Source of the DNA: Streptomyces sp. CB02959 | GTDB taxonomy: Bacteria; Actinomycetota; Actinomycetes; Streptomycetales; Streptomycetaceae | Assembly (NCBI RefSeq): GCF_002803155.1 | Contig: NZ_NNBP01000015.1 | Location: forward strand, 124,001-188,000 | DNA length: 64,000 bases | Reading direction: 5' to 3' | In this document: positions 28,253 to 36,736 of the stretch, piece by piece | How the letters are laid out: each line of letters opens with the position of its first letter | Position numbering within the stretch: the stretch's first letter is position 1 | Notes under the pieces: generated by a model | The model's database searches: none | The model's input: only the letters and a program-made list of their open reading frames with translations | What the model was told of the DNA's origin: nothing | Made by a program: the position numbers and the translations under genes

Positions 28253-28270
28253 GTGAGTACGTGTACTCAC
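28253..28270. promoter_or_regulatory. Palindromic operator-like site upstream of the hydrolase operon
   Basis: GTGAGTACGTGTACTCAC: two perfect 8-base arms (GTGAGTAC / GTACTCAC) around a 2-base centre, 77 bases upstream of the GTG of the helical partner gene. This is the typical size and position of a dimeric repressor site. The regulator is unknown. Confidence 0.5.
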
Positions 28271-28640
28271 ATGCTGGCAGTTCCTGTCCGCGGTAGTTCG
28301 TTGCGTGCCCGTCGCCGATCCGTGCGTCCGGGCCGCCCCGAACTGCCGTACAAGGCTCGCCTACCCCTCAGCGAGTGCGGACCTCGGCCGCCACCTGGCG
28401 CCCCGTCGCTCGCCGGTGCGGGATGCCGTTCCTGAATTCGGAGACGATCGCCAGATGGCAGTCGGCAGGAGGGCTCTGCTGTACGTGGCCCCGCCACCGC
28501 ATCGCCGCAGGATCGACAGCCCTGGTCAAATGGGCGTGCCCTGATCTTGCGAGGCGTTGAGGAACTCGCCCTTGTCGGCGTCACGTGTCAGTCATTCGTC
28601 ATGCTGACGACCGACCGCGCGAGGTCAGTATGGTTCTCGC
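28271..28640. other. Intergenic region between divergent operons
   Basis: About 370 bases between the operator-like palindrome and the HAD gene. No frame has a ribosome binding site plus coding bias. It should contain the promoter for the HAD gene on the plus strand. Confidence 0.55.
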
Positions 28641-29303
28641 ATGATTCGCGCTGTGGTCTTCGATGTTGGGGAATGTCTGGTCGACGAGACCAAGGAGTAC
28701 GGAACATGGGCTGATTGGCTTGGTGTTCCGCGCCATACCTTTGCAGCGATGTTCGGAGCTGTCATCGCGCAGGGCCGGGACTACCGTGAGACCTTTCTGG
28801 AGTTTGATCCTGGTTTCGACCTCTCGGCGCAGCGCGAGGCCCGTGCGGGTGCGGGGCAGCCTGAGCACTTCGACGAGAGTGATCTTTACCCCGATGTCCG
28901 GCCGACCCTAGCTCAGCTCAGGGAGGCGGGGCTGTGGCTCGGGATCGCAGGGAACCAGACGGTGCGCGCGGGCCGCATCCTTCGTGATCTGTTCTCCCAC
29001 GACGTGGATTTGATCGGCACGTCGGACGACTGGGGGGCCAGTAAGCCGGACCCTGAGTTCTTCGTCCGGGTCGCCGCAGTGGTGCCGTTCATGCCTGAGG
29101 AGATTCTGTACGTCGGAGACCGTGTGGACAACGATCTACGCCCCGGGGCTGCCGCAGGAATGCACACTGCGCTGGTGCACCGGGGCCCCTGGGCCACCAT
29201 CCAGTGGAACACCGCCGAGGCTCGCGAGCTGCCGACGTTCCGCGTCGAAATGCTCACGGAGTTGCCCGAGCTGATCGGCAAGTTCAACGTGTCAGCGCGC
29301 TGA
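28641..29303 (+). CDS. HAD-superfamily hydrolase
   Basis: A 220-residue phosphatase-like protein. Motif I is VVFDVGECLVDET: the nucleophilic Asp is present but the second Asp of DxD is Gly, which occurs in some family members. Motif II lies in GIAGNQTV, the motif III Lys in ASKPDPEFF, and motif IV in YVGDRVDND. A helical cap is inserted after motif I. Substrate is unknown. Its 3' end overlaps the convergent regulator gene by 20 bases. Confidence 0.9.
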   Translation: MIRAVVFDVGECLVDETKEYGTWADWLGVPRHTFAAMFGAVIAQGRDYRETFLEFDPGFDLSAQREARAGAGQPEHFDESDLYPDVRPTLAQLREAGLWLGIAGNQTVRAGRILRDLFSHDVDLIGTSDDWGASKPDPEFFVRVAAVVPFMPEEILYVGDRVDNDLRPGAAAGMHTALVHRGPWATIQWNTAEARELPTFRVEMLTELPELIGKFNVSAR

Positions 29304-30513
29304 CCGTCGTCGACCAGCCGTACAAGCGCTCGTCCAGTTCGCGTACGCACTGCTCGCGTTGGTGTGGGATGAGGCTCCGGCGTACTTCCCGGACGCGTTC
29401 CATGCCCGTGGCGTACCAGGTGATCTCCAGCTGGTCGAGGGCGGAGCAGGCGTGGTGGCATGCTGCCTCCGGCTGGCCGGAGGCAGCCTCGACGGCGGCC
29501 AGGTCGGCGTAGACGACTGTGCGCTGCTTGTCTTCCTCAGGAGGTATCTGGTCGAGGGCGTCGAGCAGCGTTGAACGGGCCTGCGGAAGGTGGCCTGCTT
29601 TGAGCTGGGTGTTTCCCTTGAACGCGGCAAGGCGTGCGGCGCTGAACCAGTCCATCCATGGGGGCACGGAGCGGTTTTGGTCTTCGGCCAGGGTGTCCTC
29701 GGCGTGCTTGATCAGGTTCAGCGCTGTGCGCAGGTGGCCGCACCGGGTTTCACATTCTGCTTCGACGGCGTCCAGCCACGCAAGGAAGGCGGCGGGAGCA
29801 GGGTGGCGGCGCGCGTACGTCCGGGCGGCCACCATGCGCTCGGCCGCGGCTTCCCGGTCACCGGACCAGCCGGGAATGAAGGCCGTGTGGGCGAGGATGG
29901 CTGCGCCCATCAGGGCGTCGTCGGCTTCGCCAGCCGCCTGCAGGGCCCGGAGCAGAGTGGAGCTGGCGGCCTCTGGTTCGCGGAGGTCGAAGAACTCGAT
30001 GCGTCCGGCGAGGAGCCAGGTTTCGGCCAGCGACGAGGCCACAGCGCGGCGGGTTCGGCCGGCCGTCTCGGGGAGTAGCGCACACCCGAGGTGTGCATGT
30101 GCCAGTACCGCGGGGTGGAGTGTCGCCGGCGCAACGGACCAGTACATGCGCCGATGGGAGCGCGTGACGTCTTCATAGTCAGTGGCCAGGGATGAGGGCT
30201 GCATGGATGCCTGGGTACGGGAAGGTACGGCAGGCAGGCGACCGGACACGGGGCTGGATGCCGCCGAACGTCGTGGGACCGCTGCGTGATCACGTCCAAG
30301 TGGCACGGTGAAGCCAAGGGCTTCCATGTCCTGTCCGGTGAGTTCTGTGAGGCGTTGTTGCATGTCGGCGTGCGGACAAGGCGGTTTGTTGGATTCCCAT
30401 CGACGAACCTGGCGGACGTCCACACCGAGAGCCGTGGCGAAGGCTTGCTGAGTGCTGTAACCCGCCGCGATACGAGCGGACTTGAGTCGCACGTTTCCTG
30501 CGGGTCGTGGCAC
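29284..30513 (-). CDS. HTH-type transcriptional regulator with TPR-like C-terminal domain
   Basis: A 409-residue regulator. An XRE-type helix-turn-helix covers about residues 8-45 (RIAAGYSTQQAFATALGVDVRQVRRWE). It is followed by a Pro/Ser-rich linker and a long all-helical region with TPR-like repeats (residues about 150-400). The frame is open to 30672, but AGGAGG at 30520-30525 sits six bases before GTG 30513 and fixes the start just ahead of the HTH. Regulators of this plan are common in Streptomyces; the target and inducer are unknown. It converges on the HAD gene with a 20-base overlap. Confidence 0.88.
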   Translation of the reverse strand: MPRPAGNVRLKSARIAAGYSTQQAFATALGVDVRQVRRWESNKPPCPHADMQQRLTELTGQDMEALGFTVPLGRDHAAVPRRSAASSPVSGRLPAVPSRTQASMQPSSLATDYEDVTRSHRRMYWSVAPATLHPAVLAHAHLGCALLPETAGRTRRAVASSLAETWLLAGRIEFFDLREPEAASSTLLRALQAAGEADDALMGAAILAHTAFIPGWSGDREAAAERMVAARTYARRHPAPAAFLAWLDAVEAECETRCGHLRTALNLIKHAEDTLAEDQNRSVPPWMDWFSAARLAAFKGNTQLKAGHLPQARSTLLDALDQIPPEEDKQRTVVYADLAAVEAASGQPEAACHHACSALDQLEITWYATGMERVREVRRSLIPHQREQCVRELDERLYGWSTTVSALTR

Positions 30514-30707
30514 GCCGCACCTCCTGTATTGGTCTTCTAACAGTTTTCCCCAGGAGTCCTCATCATCGCTAGTGCTCACCCAAACGATGTCATAAAAGCC
30601 CCTTTTCCTAGCAAGAAAAGTCCTCTGGAAGTCCTCGCCATGGCGATACAACCTGGCAATCCTTAAGGGCACGTTGACCAGACTGATGCGACCTCAGGAG
30701 CCCAGTC

Positions 30708-31148
30708 ATGCCCAGCCGCGTACGTCCCGTCTACGCAGGCCCTTCCGTCCCTCAGCGGGGAGACGCCCACCGAGATGCGATCTGTACAACGTCAACCGCG
30801 CTGTCTGCCTCCATGCGCGACCCGATCGATACGGAGACCATCGCGGCGACCATTCGCCACGCCCTACACCTTGGTGCCGGCAGGCCTTCCCCCGGGGAAC
30901 TGGCAGAAGCTGCGGAGACACTCACCGGACACATCGCAATGCTCCTCACCGAGGTCCGTGAGACAGCCCACGGAAGCCGGCCCGTCTGCGTTGAAGCAGC
31001 CGATTGCGCTGGCCGTTTCCACGGCATCGAGCGACAGATGAACGAGGGACTCGGCGACGGCGCTCTGTCCGCCCACGTTCAGGTGCACCTGCTTGCCCGA
31101 GACTGCCAATGGCTGCTGGCCCACCACACGGCGAGGGTGGGCTGGTGA
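30708..31148 (+). CDS. DUF6415-like small protein
   Basis: A 146-residue soluble protein. After a variable N-terminus of about 37 residues, it has the conserved helical layout DTETIAATIRHALHL, ETLTGHIAMLLTEV, then LSAHVQVHLLARDCQWLL. I recognise this as the streptomycete DUF6415 family, often labelled as a natural-product biosynthesis protein without evidence for function. AGGAG at 30696-30700 fits ATG 30708. It is divergent from the HTH-TPR regulator, with a 194-base promoter region between them, so the regulator may control it. Confidence 0.75.
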   Translation: MPSRVRPVYAGPSVPQRGDAHRDAICTTSTALSASMRDPIDTETIAATIRHALHLGAGRPSPGELAEAAETLTGHIAMLLTEVRETAHGSRPVCVEAADCAGRFHGIERQMNEGLGDGALSAHVQVHLLARDCQWLLAHHTARVGW

Positions 31149-32203
31149 GCGTCGGGCAACTGCCGGTGGTGTTCCTCTCTCCGGTGTGTCGGTTGCTGTC
31201 GTCGCTGCCTGCACATGCGGCAGGCCGACTACCGCAGTTACGCGGAACACAGGGGCTGGATGGTCGCTGGCCAGTGGGCTCGATTTCGCCGGCTTCACCC
31301 TGGGCACACGCTGGCCTCAGCTGCCCGCGCGGCTGGGCGCCATGTGCGAAGAGACAGCGCATGGAGGGGCCTTGCCATGTCTGGTTTGCCATGTGGAGCG
31401 GCTGGCAACGGAACCGAGGTATCAGTCCCTGCCCCTGCTGCGCATCGCCGAGACCGGGGGCGGATCGTCACCTCCTTGGGTGCCTCTGAACGGCCGGTCC
31501 TGTCTGTGCGTGAACGGATGAGGCGGCCGTGACGGATCGGCAGCGGCGTATTGCTGCCTACCTCACTTGCCTGGCCGCCCTGGTGCTGGTCCTTGCCACC
31601 GGCACCTCGGGGGCTGGCCGATGACGAGGAACTGCTGGTGCTGGCCGTCCACGACCGGTACTTCGTCTTGCCGAGGCCGTCCGCAGACCTGGGCTTTGGA
31701 CGAGGTCGGACGGCGGCTGCCCGTGACTGGTGCAGAACCTGGCCACCACGGCGGGTAGGTCGGCGCGCGTCCCCGTCGATGCTATCGGCGGTGACAAAGG
31801 CAGTCGGAGTTGAACTTGGCAAAGGAGAAGTCTGTACTTGATCAGGTCGCGCATATACCCGCCGGTGCAGAGCATGCGGCGTTCGCCTCGACAAGGACCA
31901 CAGCCATCAACCGCAGCCTTCGCCGCTGGTCCATGCCTCTGAGCAACAGCCGCTCCATGGCCAGGGCATCCTGGCATGGCTGCACGCCAAGCCGCGGCAG
32001 GAGCGTGACTGCTGCTCGCTACTCCACGCCGGCACACCAGGCACTGACACGGATGCCGCCCTGCAGGCTCCTGGCAGCGGTCGCCGTTGGCCGAGGTGAC
32101 TGCGGCGACCGCCCGTACGAACCGCTACCCGTTGAGGCAGCGAGGCATCAACTTCAGACAGGAAGAGGAGGCCCGACAGCACCGAGCCCCGTTTGCGTCG
32201 TGC
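31149..32203. other. Roughly 1 kb without a supported gene
   Basis: Many overlapping frames are open because of high G+C, but none combines a ribosome binding site, coding bias and recognisable protein text. One frame at 31215-31290 contains RSYAEHRGWMVAGQW, which faintly resembles the N-terminal domain of serine recombinases and may be a fossil. I see no tRNA or insertion sequence. The 3' end of the secreted-protein gene lies just to the right. Confidence 0.5.
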
Positions 32204-32587
32204 CTACCGGTGGATGATCATGCAGGCCATGCCGGGCAGAATCTGACCCGAGAGGTCTTTCCACTCGGTGCACAGTCGCGAGCCGTTCGGGAAGTTCTCG
32301 TTGATGCTCCAGCTGGTGTGGTCGGTGTCGCCGTTGGTGTCTGCCGATGTCCAGCCTCGGAGGTTCCGTTTCCGCTTCCCGTTCTTCTCCCGGAGCGTAA
32401 GGAGCGCCTGGGCGTGGATCCGGTGGGGTGTTCTGGCTGTAGTCACACTGTCCACGTGCAATCCACTGCCGTACACGGTGATCCGGTTGCCCTGCCGGGC
32501 CGCTGACCCTGTGGCCTCTGCCGACGGCACAGAAAGCAGCACGGAAAGCACGGCAAGAGCGCCGGCAGTAATCACGTTTCTTCGCAT
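32204..32587 (-). CDS. Small secreted protein
   Basis: A 127-residue protein with a clear signal peptide (MRRNVITAGALAVLSVLLSV, likely cut after SAEA near residue 26). The mature part of about 100 residues is basic, Trp-containing and Thr-rich (RGWTSADTNGDTDHTSW), with two Cys near the end (RLCTEWK and GMACMI) that could pair. No family recognised. The frame is open further upstream to 32689, but ATG 32587 is the start that gives a signal peptide. Confidence 0.7.
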   Translation of the reverse strand: MRRNVITAGALAVLSVLLSVPSAEATGSAARQGNRITVYGSGLHVDSVTTARTPHRIHAQALLTLREKNGKRKRNLRGWTSADTNGDTDHTSWSINENFPNGSRLCTEWKDLSGQILPGMACMIIHR

Positions 32588-32871
32588 ACCGAATGAACGG
32601 AAGAATCGACCTCGCAGTCTCGCACCCACGCGAAGTTCCTCCCCCGGCGTGAAGCCTGAAGAGCGGTATGACGGGAGCGATATCGTCACTTTGTCGGGAC
32701 GGCCTGGAGTGTTTCCCGTTGGCCGCCCTCACCGTCTCGTGCGGATGCGCGTCATGCCGCCACCGATCTCCACAAGCAGCAAAAGACCTCTTGACCAGCG
32801 GCTTCCGCTCTTCGTGAGCGGCGAGGTTCGGTGGTCGCGTTCCAGCCGCGATCACCGTGGAGGTCATCCGC

Positions 32872-33030
32872 ATGACTCCTATTCTGTTCGTCGCCGCATC
32901 CCTGACGTTGTTGTTCACCCACACCGGCCCTGCGGTGTTCGCCGAAGCGAGCATGAGCGTTCGGCCCGGACGTGGCCGCCACCGCCGTGTCGCCCGAGGG
33001 CGGCACGCCGCGCGAGGGGGGCGACGATGA
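32872..33030 (+). CDS. 52-residue membrane or secreted microprotein coupled to an RsbW-like kinase
   Basis: ATG 32872 follows GGAGG at 32859-32863. The product begins MTPILFVAASLTLLFTHTG, a single hydrophobic helix or signal peptide, and ends in an Arg-rich tail (RGRHRRVARGRH). Its TGA (33028-33030) overlaps the ATG of the next gene (33027) as ATGA, so it is translationally coupled to the kinase. No family recognised. The ribosome binding site, coupling and membrane-helix-plus-basic-tail pattern are the support. Confidence 0.6.
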   Translation: MTPILFVAASLTLLFTHTGPAVFAEASMSVRPGRGRHRRVARGRHAARGGRR

Positions 33031-33506
33031 CTCCGCCGTTGCCCCACAAGGACGACGTGGTCCGTGTGCTGTGGCGCTGGACGAGCGACACACCCCATGC
33101 GCTACCGCGGGCCCGGACCACACTGCGCTGCGCGTTGGTTCAACTGGGGTATGAAGGCGAGCCGCTGGAGGATGCCGTGTTGGCGGTGTCCGAGCTTGCC
33201 GCCAACGCACTCGAACATGCGCCGGGCCCGTACGAGATGCGACTGCGTTTCACCGCTCCGGGCCTGATCTGCGAAGTGACGGACAGAGATCCCCGGTTGC
33301 CAGCAGTCCCCGCATTTCCCGCGACGGGTCCGTTCGAGGTCGACTCATCGAGGTGCGGTGGCGGCTTGGACGCCTTGCTCAAGGGCATGTCCGAGAGAGG
33401 GCGGGGACTCCACGTGGTTCACCAGCTCACTTGCGGAGCCTGGGGGTTCGCCGCTGACAAGGGAGGGCGGATGAAGGTGGCTTGGATGGCGATTCCGGGC
33501 AGCTGA
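33027..33506 (+). CDS. RsbW-like ATP-binding anti-sigma/serine kinase
   Basis: A 159-residue GHKL-type protein of the HATPase_c_2 family, which usually acts as an anti-sigma factor kinase or regulatory ATP-binding protein. N-box ELAANALEHA near residue 58, G1 box EVTDRDPRLP, and G2-like ERGRGLHVVHQL. Such proteins are very numerous in Streptomyces; a partner sigma or anti-anti-sigma factor is not next to it. GAGGGGG upstream fits ATG 33027. A perfect hairpin begins 17 bases after the stop. Confidence 0.9.
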   Translation: MTPPLPHKDDVVRVLWRWTSDTPHALPRARTTLRCALVQLGYEGEPLEDAVLAVSELAANALEHAPGPYEMRLRFTAPGLICEVTDRDPRLPAVPAFPATGPFEVDSSRCGGGLDALLKGMSERGRGLHVVHQLTCGAWGFAADKGGRMKVAWMAIPGS

Positions 33507-33523
33507 GGCCGAACGCTCGACTC

Positions 33524-33555
33524 CGTGGCTTGCCGCCCCGAGGCGGCAAGCCACG
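33524..33555 (+). terminator. Perfect hairpin terminator after the RsbW-like gene
   Basis: Fourteen-base perfect stem CGTGGCTTGCCGCC / GGCGGCAAGCCACG with loop CCGA. No U-tract, as is common in streptomycetes. It separates the kinase operon from the lipoprotein gene downstream and argues against the long upstream start (33525) of that gene. Confidence 0.85.
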
Positions 33556-33725
33556 CGCTTCGCCTCGGGGTACCGGAGGGAGGTGTCGTGCCTGTCGCGG
33601 GGTCCGTCAAGAAGGGAGTGAACCTTCCCGATCCGAGTGGAAAGTGCGACGCAGGCATTTCCAGCTTGCAATTGATCACGCAGGGTGGTTATTTGTCGGC
33701 TCTGAGTGACGAAAGGTGGGGGAAC

Positions 33726-34268
33726 GTGGCGTTTCGTGGACGAGTGAGGTGGCAACTGCGCTGGGGCTGCACGGTCGCCGCTGTGCTGGGCCTGGTAGGT
33801 GGGTGCACTGGAAGCCCGCACGATGCGAAGCCGTCCGAAGCGGCCGTACCGACTGAGGTGGCTCGCACCCCGAGCACCCCGAGCGGGGATGCGGTTGCCG
33901 CCTACCGGGGGATGTGGAGCGATCTGACCGCAGTGTCGGCAGCCCCCGACCCGCAGTCGCCGCGCCTCGAGAAGCATGCGGCGGCCGGGGCTCTCGAGTT
34001 GATGAAATACGGCCTCAGGAAACAAGTGAAGGAAGGCATTGTAGCCAAGGGTGCTCCACGGCTGGCTCCGGCAGTCGTTTCCGCACGTGATGGGAAAGTC
34101 GTCATCCGTGATTGTGTCGACGGTACTGACTGGCTGCAATACAAACGGAACGGCGAGCTGAAGAACGACGTGCCGGGTAGCCATTTCAAAGCCGACGCTA
34201 CTGTGGGGCGAGCCAAGGGCGTTTGGAAGGTCACTGATCTCTACATGGGCGAATCCGGCTCATGCTGA
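33726..34268 (+). CDS. Lipoprotein at the head of the Tad locus
   Basis: A 180-residue lipoprotein: basic N-terminus, hydrophobic core and lipobox LVGGC near residue 23, then a Pro/Thr-rich spacer and a compact domain (VVSARDGKVVIRDCVDGTDW). The last third is a small beta-rich module (GVWKVTDLYMGESG) of the kind seen in streptomycete NTF2-like lipoproteins. GTG 33726 follows GGTGGGGG. The stop overlaps the next gene (ATG 34262), tying it to the Tad operon. Confidence 0.8.
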   Translation: MAFRGRVRWQLRWGCTVAAVLGLVGGCTGSPHDAKPSEAAVPTEVARTPSTPSGDAVAAYRGMWSDLTAVSAAPDPQSPRLEKHAAAGALELMKYGLRKQVKEGIVAKGAPRLAPAVVSARDGKVVIRDCVDGTDWLQYKRNGELKNDVPGSHFKADATVGRAKGVWKVTDLYMGESGSC

Positions 34269-35137
34269 TCAGGGGCATCGGGCTGAACAGTCGGGCCTGC
34301 GGCCTGGCCGTGTGGTGGGGAATCCTTGCGCTTTCACTCTCAAGCTCGCCTGCACGAGCAGACGGGAACAAGGACATGTACGGGGGAGTGACGTGCGCTC
34401 CAGGGGTTTGCAGCGCAGAAGCGAAGAGCGTCACAAGGCAGCCGGGATATTCCGGGAAAGGCAGGCCGGAGGCTCGGCCCCCAAGCGAGCACACGGAACA
34501 GGACCGCAGGGGAGATAAGAGCGCTTCAGATATCGGCGCGGATGACTGGGAGCATGGCTTGGCCAAGATGGGCCTGGTAAAGGCTGGAAAAGGGCTCCTT
34601 CCGCGTGTCGATGGCGAAGAGCCGAACGATCCAAAGGCAGACGCAAAAGGGCACGTGCCGGTGCGGATTGTGGTGCAGCGGGCGGTGTCACGGTTGAAAT
34701 TGCCGAAGCCGGTGATCCGTACCAGCCCGCGTGAGGACTTTGCGCAGGTGGTCAATGTGCCGACGTGGATGTGGGTGGAGCGCGGCACATGGGGGCCTGT
34801 GACGACGTCGGCGGCTGTGGGTGGGGTGGAGGTGACGGCGACGGCTCGGCCGCGGAGGTCGGTGTGGTCTATGGGCGACGGCGGGAGTGTGGTCTGTCAG
34901 GGCCCGGGGACGCCGTACTCGGCCCGGTTCGGGCCCAACGCGTCGTCGCCGGACTGCGGTTACACCTATCGGCGAGCGTCGACGTCCGAGCCGGGGAAGG
35001 CATTTTCGGTGTCGGTGCGGGTGGTCTGGGATGTGGAGTGGAAAGGGGGTGGGCGATCAGGAGTGGTGCCGGGCCTGGCGATGTCGGCTGAGCGGCGGTT
35101 GGAGGTGGATGAGGTGCAGGCCGTTGTGACGAGCTGA
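34262..35137 (+). CDS. Secreted protein conserved with actinobacterial Tad loci
   Basis: A 291-residue protein with a signal peptide (LAVWWGILALSLSSSPARA, cleavage near residue 34). A charged, disordered-looking region runs to about residue 140. The C-terminal beta-rich domain contains VVNVPTWMWVERGTWGPVT, SVWSMGDGGSVVCQGPGTPY and SPDCGYTYRR, with a Cys pair. I recall this text from proteins next to streptomycete Tad genes; no function is established. It overlaps the lipoprotein gene by seven bases and precedes cpaB by 76 bases. Confidence 0.78.
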   Translation: MLIRGIGLNSRACGLAVWWGILALSLSSSPARADGNKDMYGGVTCAPGVCSAEAKSVTRQPGYSGKGRPEARPPSEHTEQDRRGDKSASDIGADDWEHGLAKMGLVKAGKGLLPRVDGEEPNDPKADAKGHVPVRIVVQRAVSRLKLPKPVIRTSPREDFAQVVNVPTWMWVERGTWGPVTTSAAVGGVEVTATARPRRSVWSMGDGGSVVCQGPGTPYSARFGPNASSPDCGYTYRRASTSEPGKAFSVSVRVVWDVEWKGGGRSGVVPGLAMSAERRLEVDEVQAVVTS

Positions 35138-35213
35138 CGGCTGGAGTGGGCGGGCGGTGCGCTGCTGCCGTGCCGTTTGTCGGAAGTTGGACGTTCTTGC
35201 TGCGGGGTGAATT

Positions 35214-35915
35214 GTGGGTACTTCCTTGTCTTCTTCAGTCCCCAGGAGTGCTGGGGCCGGTGTGCCGGGGGCGCGACAGTCAGGTCCGGAGCGGAAGCCA
35301 CTTGTGACCGGTGGTCGGCGGCGTCGGTTGGGCTGGGTGTGGGCGGGCCTGGGGGCGGTGGTGGTCTCGGCGGTCGGCTTCACAATGGTCGCCAAAGTGG
35401 TGGGGCACCGGGACCGGGTGCTGGTGCTGGCGCGTGATGTGCCGGTGGGCCGGGTCCTGCAACCGGCTGACCTGCGGGTGGTGGAAGTTGCTGCGGATGC
35501 GGGCGTTGTGCCGGTGGCTGATCGAGGCACGGTTCTCGGGCGGAGGGTGAAGGTGCCGTTGGTGGCCGGTGCGTTGCTGGCGCCCGGGCAGGTGGGGACG
35601 CCTGTGAATTTTCCGCCGAAGGGCTCTTCTCAGGTGTCGCTGGCGGTGGAGCCGGGCGGGGCGCCGCCGGAGCTCTCTCGCGGAGAACGCGTGGCGGTGC
35701 TGCCTGGACCGACTGGTGGCGGTGCGGCGCAGAGCGACGAGGACCAGGCGGCTGCTCCGGTGATGGGGACGGTGACGGGGGTGCGGGCGCCGGAGTCGCC
35801 GGGCGGGCCGCGGGTGGTGACGGTTCTGGTGGAGACCGGGGCCGCGAAGCGGGCGGCACAGCTGGAGCATCCACGTGTGGTGGTTCTGCCGGCCGAGGGG
35901 CGTGAGGCTCCGTGA
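35214..35915 (+). CDS. cpaB: Flp pilus assembly protein CpaB/RcpC-like (SAF domain)
   Basis: A 233-residue protein with a Pro/Arg-rich cytoplasmic start, one membrane helix (about residues 42-62) and an SAF domain beginning LVLARDVPVGRVLQPADLRVV. CpaB/RcpC proteins act on the outer side of the membrane in Flp/Tad pilus assembly. GTG 35214. The 3' end overlaps the TadZ-like gene by four bases (GTGA). Confidence 0.85.
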   Translation: MGTSLSSSVPRSAGAGVPGARQSGPERKPLVTGGRRRRLGWVWAGLGAVVVSAVGFTMVAKVVGHRDRVLVLARDVPVGRVLQPADLRVVEVAADAGVVPVADRGTVLGRRVKVPLVAGALLAPGQVGTPVNFPPKGSSQVSLAVEPGGAPPELSRGERVAVLPGPTGGGAAQSDEDQAAAPVMGTVTGVRAPESPGGPRVVTVLVETGAAKRAAQLEHPRVVVLPAEGREAP

Positions 35916-36736
35916 GACGTTTGGTGATGGTCGGGTCGGTCTCGGGCGCGCCGGGAGTGACGACGACGGCTTTGGCGCTGGCTTCCGCGTGGCCATCTGA
36001 GGCGGATGGTGGGGTCCGGCCGGTGATGGTGGAGGCGGACGGGTCCGGTGGGGACCTGATGATGCGCTTCGGGCTACCGCCGGCGCCCTCGTTGCTGGAT
36101 GTGGCAGCTGCGGTGGGGAAGCCGCATCCGGGGTCCTTGCTGGGTGCGGTGAGTGAACTTCCCTTCGGGGTACGGGCGGTGGCTGCGGTGCCTGGGCGCG
36201 GCCCGTGCACGGAGGCGGTGCGATTGCTGGCCGATGAGGGCGGTCGATGGGTGCTGCTGGGTGGGGAAGGCGACCGGGGCACGGTGTTGCTGGATGTTGG
36301 GCGGATCGGAAGCGGCGTCGCGCCGCTGCTGGAGGCCGCTGATCAGGTGGTCCTGGTGGCGCGGGGTGGCGCGGAGCCACTGACGCATGTGTCCGCGTAC
36401 GGGCTGAAGACGGAAGCGTACGGCGGGCGGTTGACGCTGGCCATTGTGGGTCCGTGTCCGTATCCAGCGGACGAGATCGCGCAGTCGCTCGCCATCGAGC
36501 AGGTGGTCTTCCTGCCGTGGGATGGCAAGGCCGTAGCCGCGATGCACCGGCGGCGTGCGGGACGACTGCGGACGACCGGATTCCGGGTGAAGCCGCTCAT
36601 GGCCGCAGCCTGCAAGCTGGCCAGGCAGCTGGCCGACTGTCGAGAGCAGAAGGCCACGGAGATGGACGCTGAGATGCAGCGGCGTCTGGTCGCGGTCGCG
36701 GGTGATGAGGGAGTGCCCTCGTGGGCGAGACACTGA
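35912..36736 (+). CDS. TadZ/CpaE-like ParA-family protein with degenerate Walker A
   Basis: A 274-residue MinD/ParA-type protein in the usual TadZ slot between cpaB and tadA. The N-terminal P-loop position reads SGAPGVTTTALALA, where the canonical KGGxGKT lysines are replaced, so ATP binding may be lost or altered. TadZ relatives with atypical Walker A are known to act as polar localisation factors. Further ParA-like strands are present (VMVEADGSGGDL, TVLLDVGRIGSG). No receiver domain is present. Overlaps tadA by 16 bases. Confidence 0.8.
   Translation: MRRLVMVGSVSGAPGVTTTALALASAWPSEADGGVRPVMVEADGSGGDLMMRFGLPPAPSLLDVAAAVGKPHPGSLLGAVSELPFGVRAVAAVPGRGPCTEAVRLLADEGGRWVLLGGEGDRGTVLLDVGRIGSGVAPLLEAADQVVLVARGGAEPLTHVSAYGLKTEAYGGRLTLAIVGPCPYPADEIAQSLAIEQVVFLPWDGKAVAAMHRRRAGRLRTTGFRVKPLMAAACKLARQLADCREQKATEMDAEMQRRLVAVAGDEGVPSWARH

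Noticed and set aside
31215..31532. Serine recombinase fragment suggested by RSYAEHRGWMVAGQW
   Set aside because: The resemblance covers about 15 residues only. No catalytic serine region or resolvase core follows in any frame.
31558..32037. 159-residue minus-strand frame in the empty 31.1-32.2 kb region
   Set aside because: No ribosome binding site, random composition and no recognisable domain.
33525..33725. N-terminal extension of the lipoprotein gene to ATG 33525
   Set aside because: That start lies within a perfect terminator hairpin, and the extension would bury the signal peptide and lipobox.
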